From the NCBI GenBank assembly GCA_030599705.1, contig JAUVNM010000137.1, positions 1 to 5,633 of the forward strand: a DNA stretch of 5,633 nucleotides, given 5' to 3'. Position numbers and translations under genes: made by a program. The notes below the pieces were generated by a model that was given only the letters and a program-made list of their open reading frames with translations, was not told the DNA's origin and made no database searches. The stretch comes from Gammaproteobacteria bacterium (GTDB lineage Bacteria > Pseudomonadota > Gammaproteobacteria > UBA9214). Position 1 is the first letter of the stretch, and the number at the start of each line of letters is the position of its first letter. This document shows positions 5,478 through 5,633 of the stretch, piece by piece.

Positions 5478-5633
5478 GGCCGCATGGGCGGCTGCCAGGC
5501 GCGCCACCGGCACACGCGGGCCGGAGCAGGACACATAGCTCAGCCCAATGTCATGACAGAAGCGGATCGAATCCGGGTGTCCGCCATGCTCACCACAGAT
5601 ACCCACTTTCATATCCGGACGCGTCTGCCGGCC
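5445..5633 (-). CDS. ppdK: Pyruvate, phosphate dikinase, C-terminal fragment
   Basis: The last 62 codons of a gene that runs in from the right edge. The fragment has KVGICGEHGGHPDSIRFCHD and SYVSCSGPRVPVARLAAA, the C-terminal signature of PPDK. The cysteine in GICGEHGG matches the catalytic acid/base of the PEP/pyruvate domain (C831 in the Clostridium symbiosum enzyme). PPDK interconverts pyruvate, ATP and phosphate with PEP, AMP and pyrophosphate in the cytoplasm. PEP synthase, the relative, lacks the GEHGG form. Family members normally end within a few residues of the AAAQAAL segment. Here the frame continues LARTSHRGAR and stops at a TGA, and those last codons lie in the arm of the inverted repeat. 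The 5' part of the gene is outside the window. Confidence 0.93.
   Translation of the reverse strand, partial: GRQTRPDMKVGICGEHGGHPDSIRFCHDIGLSYVSCSGPRVPVARLAAAHAALARTSHRGAR

Overview
This window holds an almost complete ISC (iron-sulfur cluster) operon on the minus strand. From its promoter the order is iscR, iscS, iscA, hscB, hscA, fdx and iscX, with iscX cut by the left edge. Upstream of iscR, also on the minus strand, is the 3' end of a pyruvate phosphate dikinase gene (ppdK), cut by the right edge. The proteins read as close relatives of the E. coli Isc proteins: the IscR Cys3-His ligand positions and HscA, Fdx and IscX all line up. Together with the hscB-hscA-fdx-iscX order this points to a gammaproteobacterium with moderately high GC. 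PPDK so close to isc does not suggest an enteric bacterium; a free-living, perhaps sulfur-oxidising or environmental lineage is a guess.

Layout, right to left (direction of transcription): ppdK 3' end (5445-5633); a long imperfect inverted repeat (5311-5477) that supplies the last codons and stop of ppdK; an iscR promoter with IscR-like operator half-sites (5229-5283); iscR (4703-5179); iscS (3460-4680); iscA (3127-3450); a small stem-loop; hscB (2508-3065); hscA (613-2493); fdx (240-578); a cluster of short palindromes (114-236); iscX 5' end (1-90).

How the genes work together: IscS draws sulfur from cysteine. In the standard model the cluster is built on the scaffold IscU with electrons from Fdx and with IscX as an IscS-binding modulator, and HscA/HscB then release the cluster from IscU to carriers such as IscA. 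IscR senses cluster supply and represses the operon.

The striking point is that iscU, normally between iscS and iscA, is absent. The iscS stop codon overlaps the iscA ribosome binding site, so the junction is clean and has no room for a remnant. HscA and HscB, whose main known client is IscU, are intact. I see no wholly new system here. The points worth following are the missing scaffold gene, the MITE-like repeat that rewrites the PPDK C-terminus, and the palindrome cluster inside the operon.
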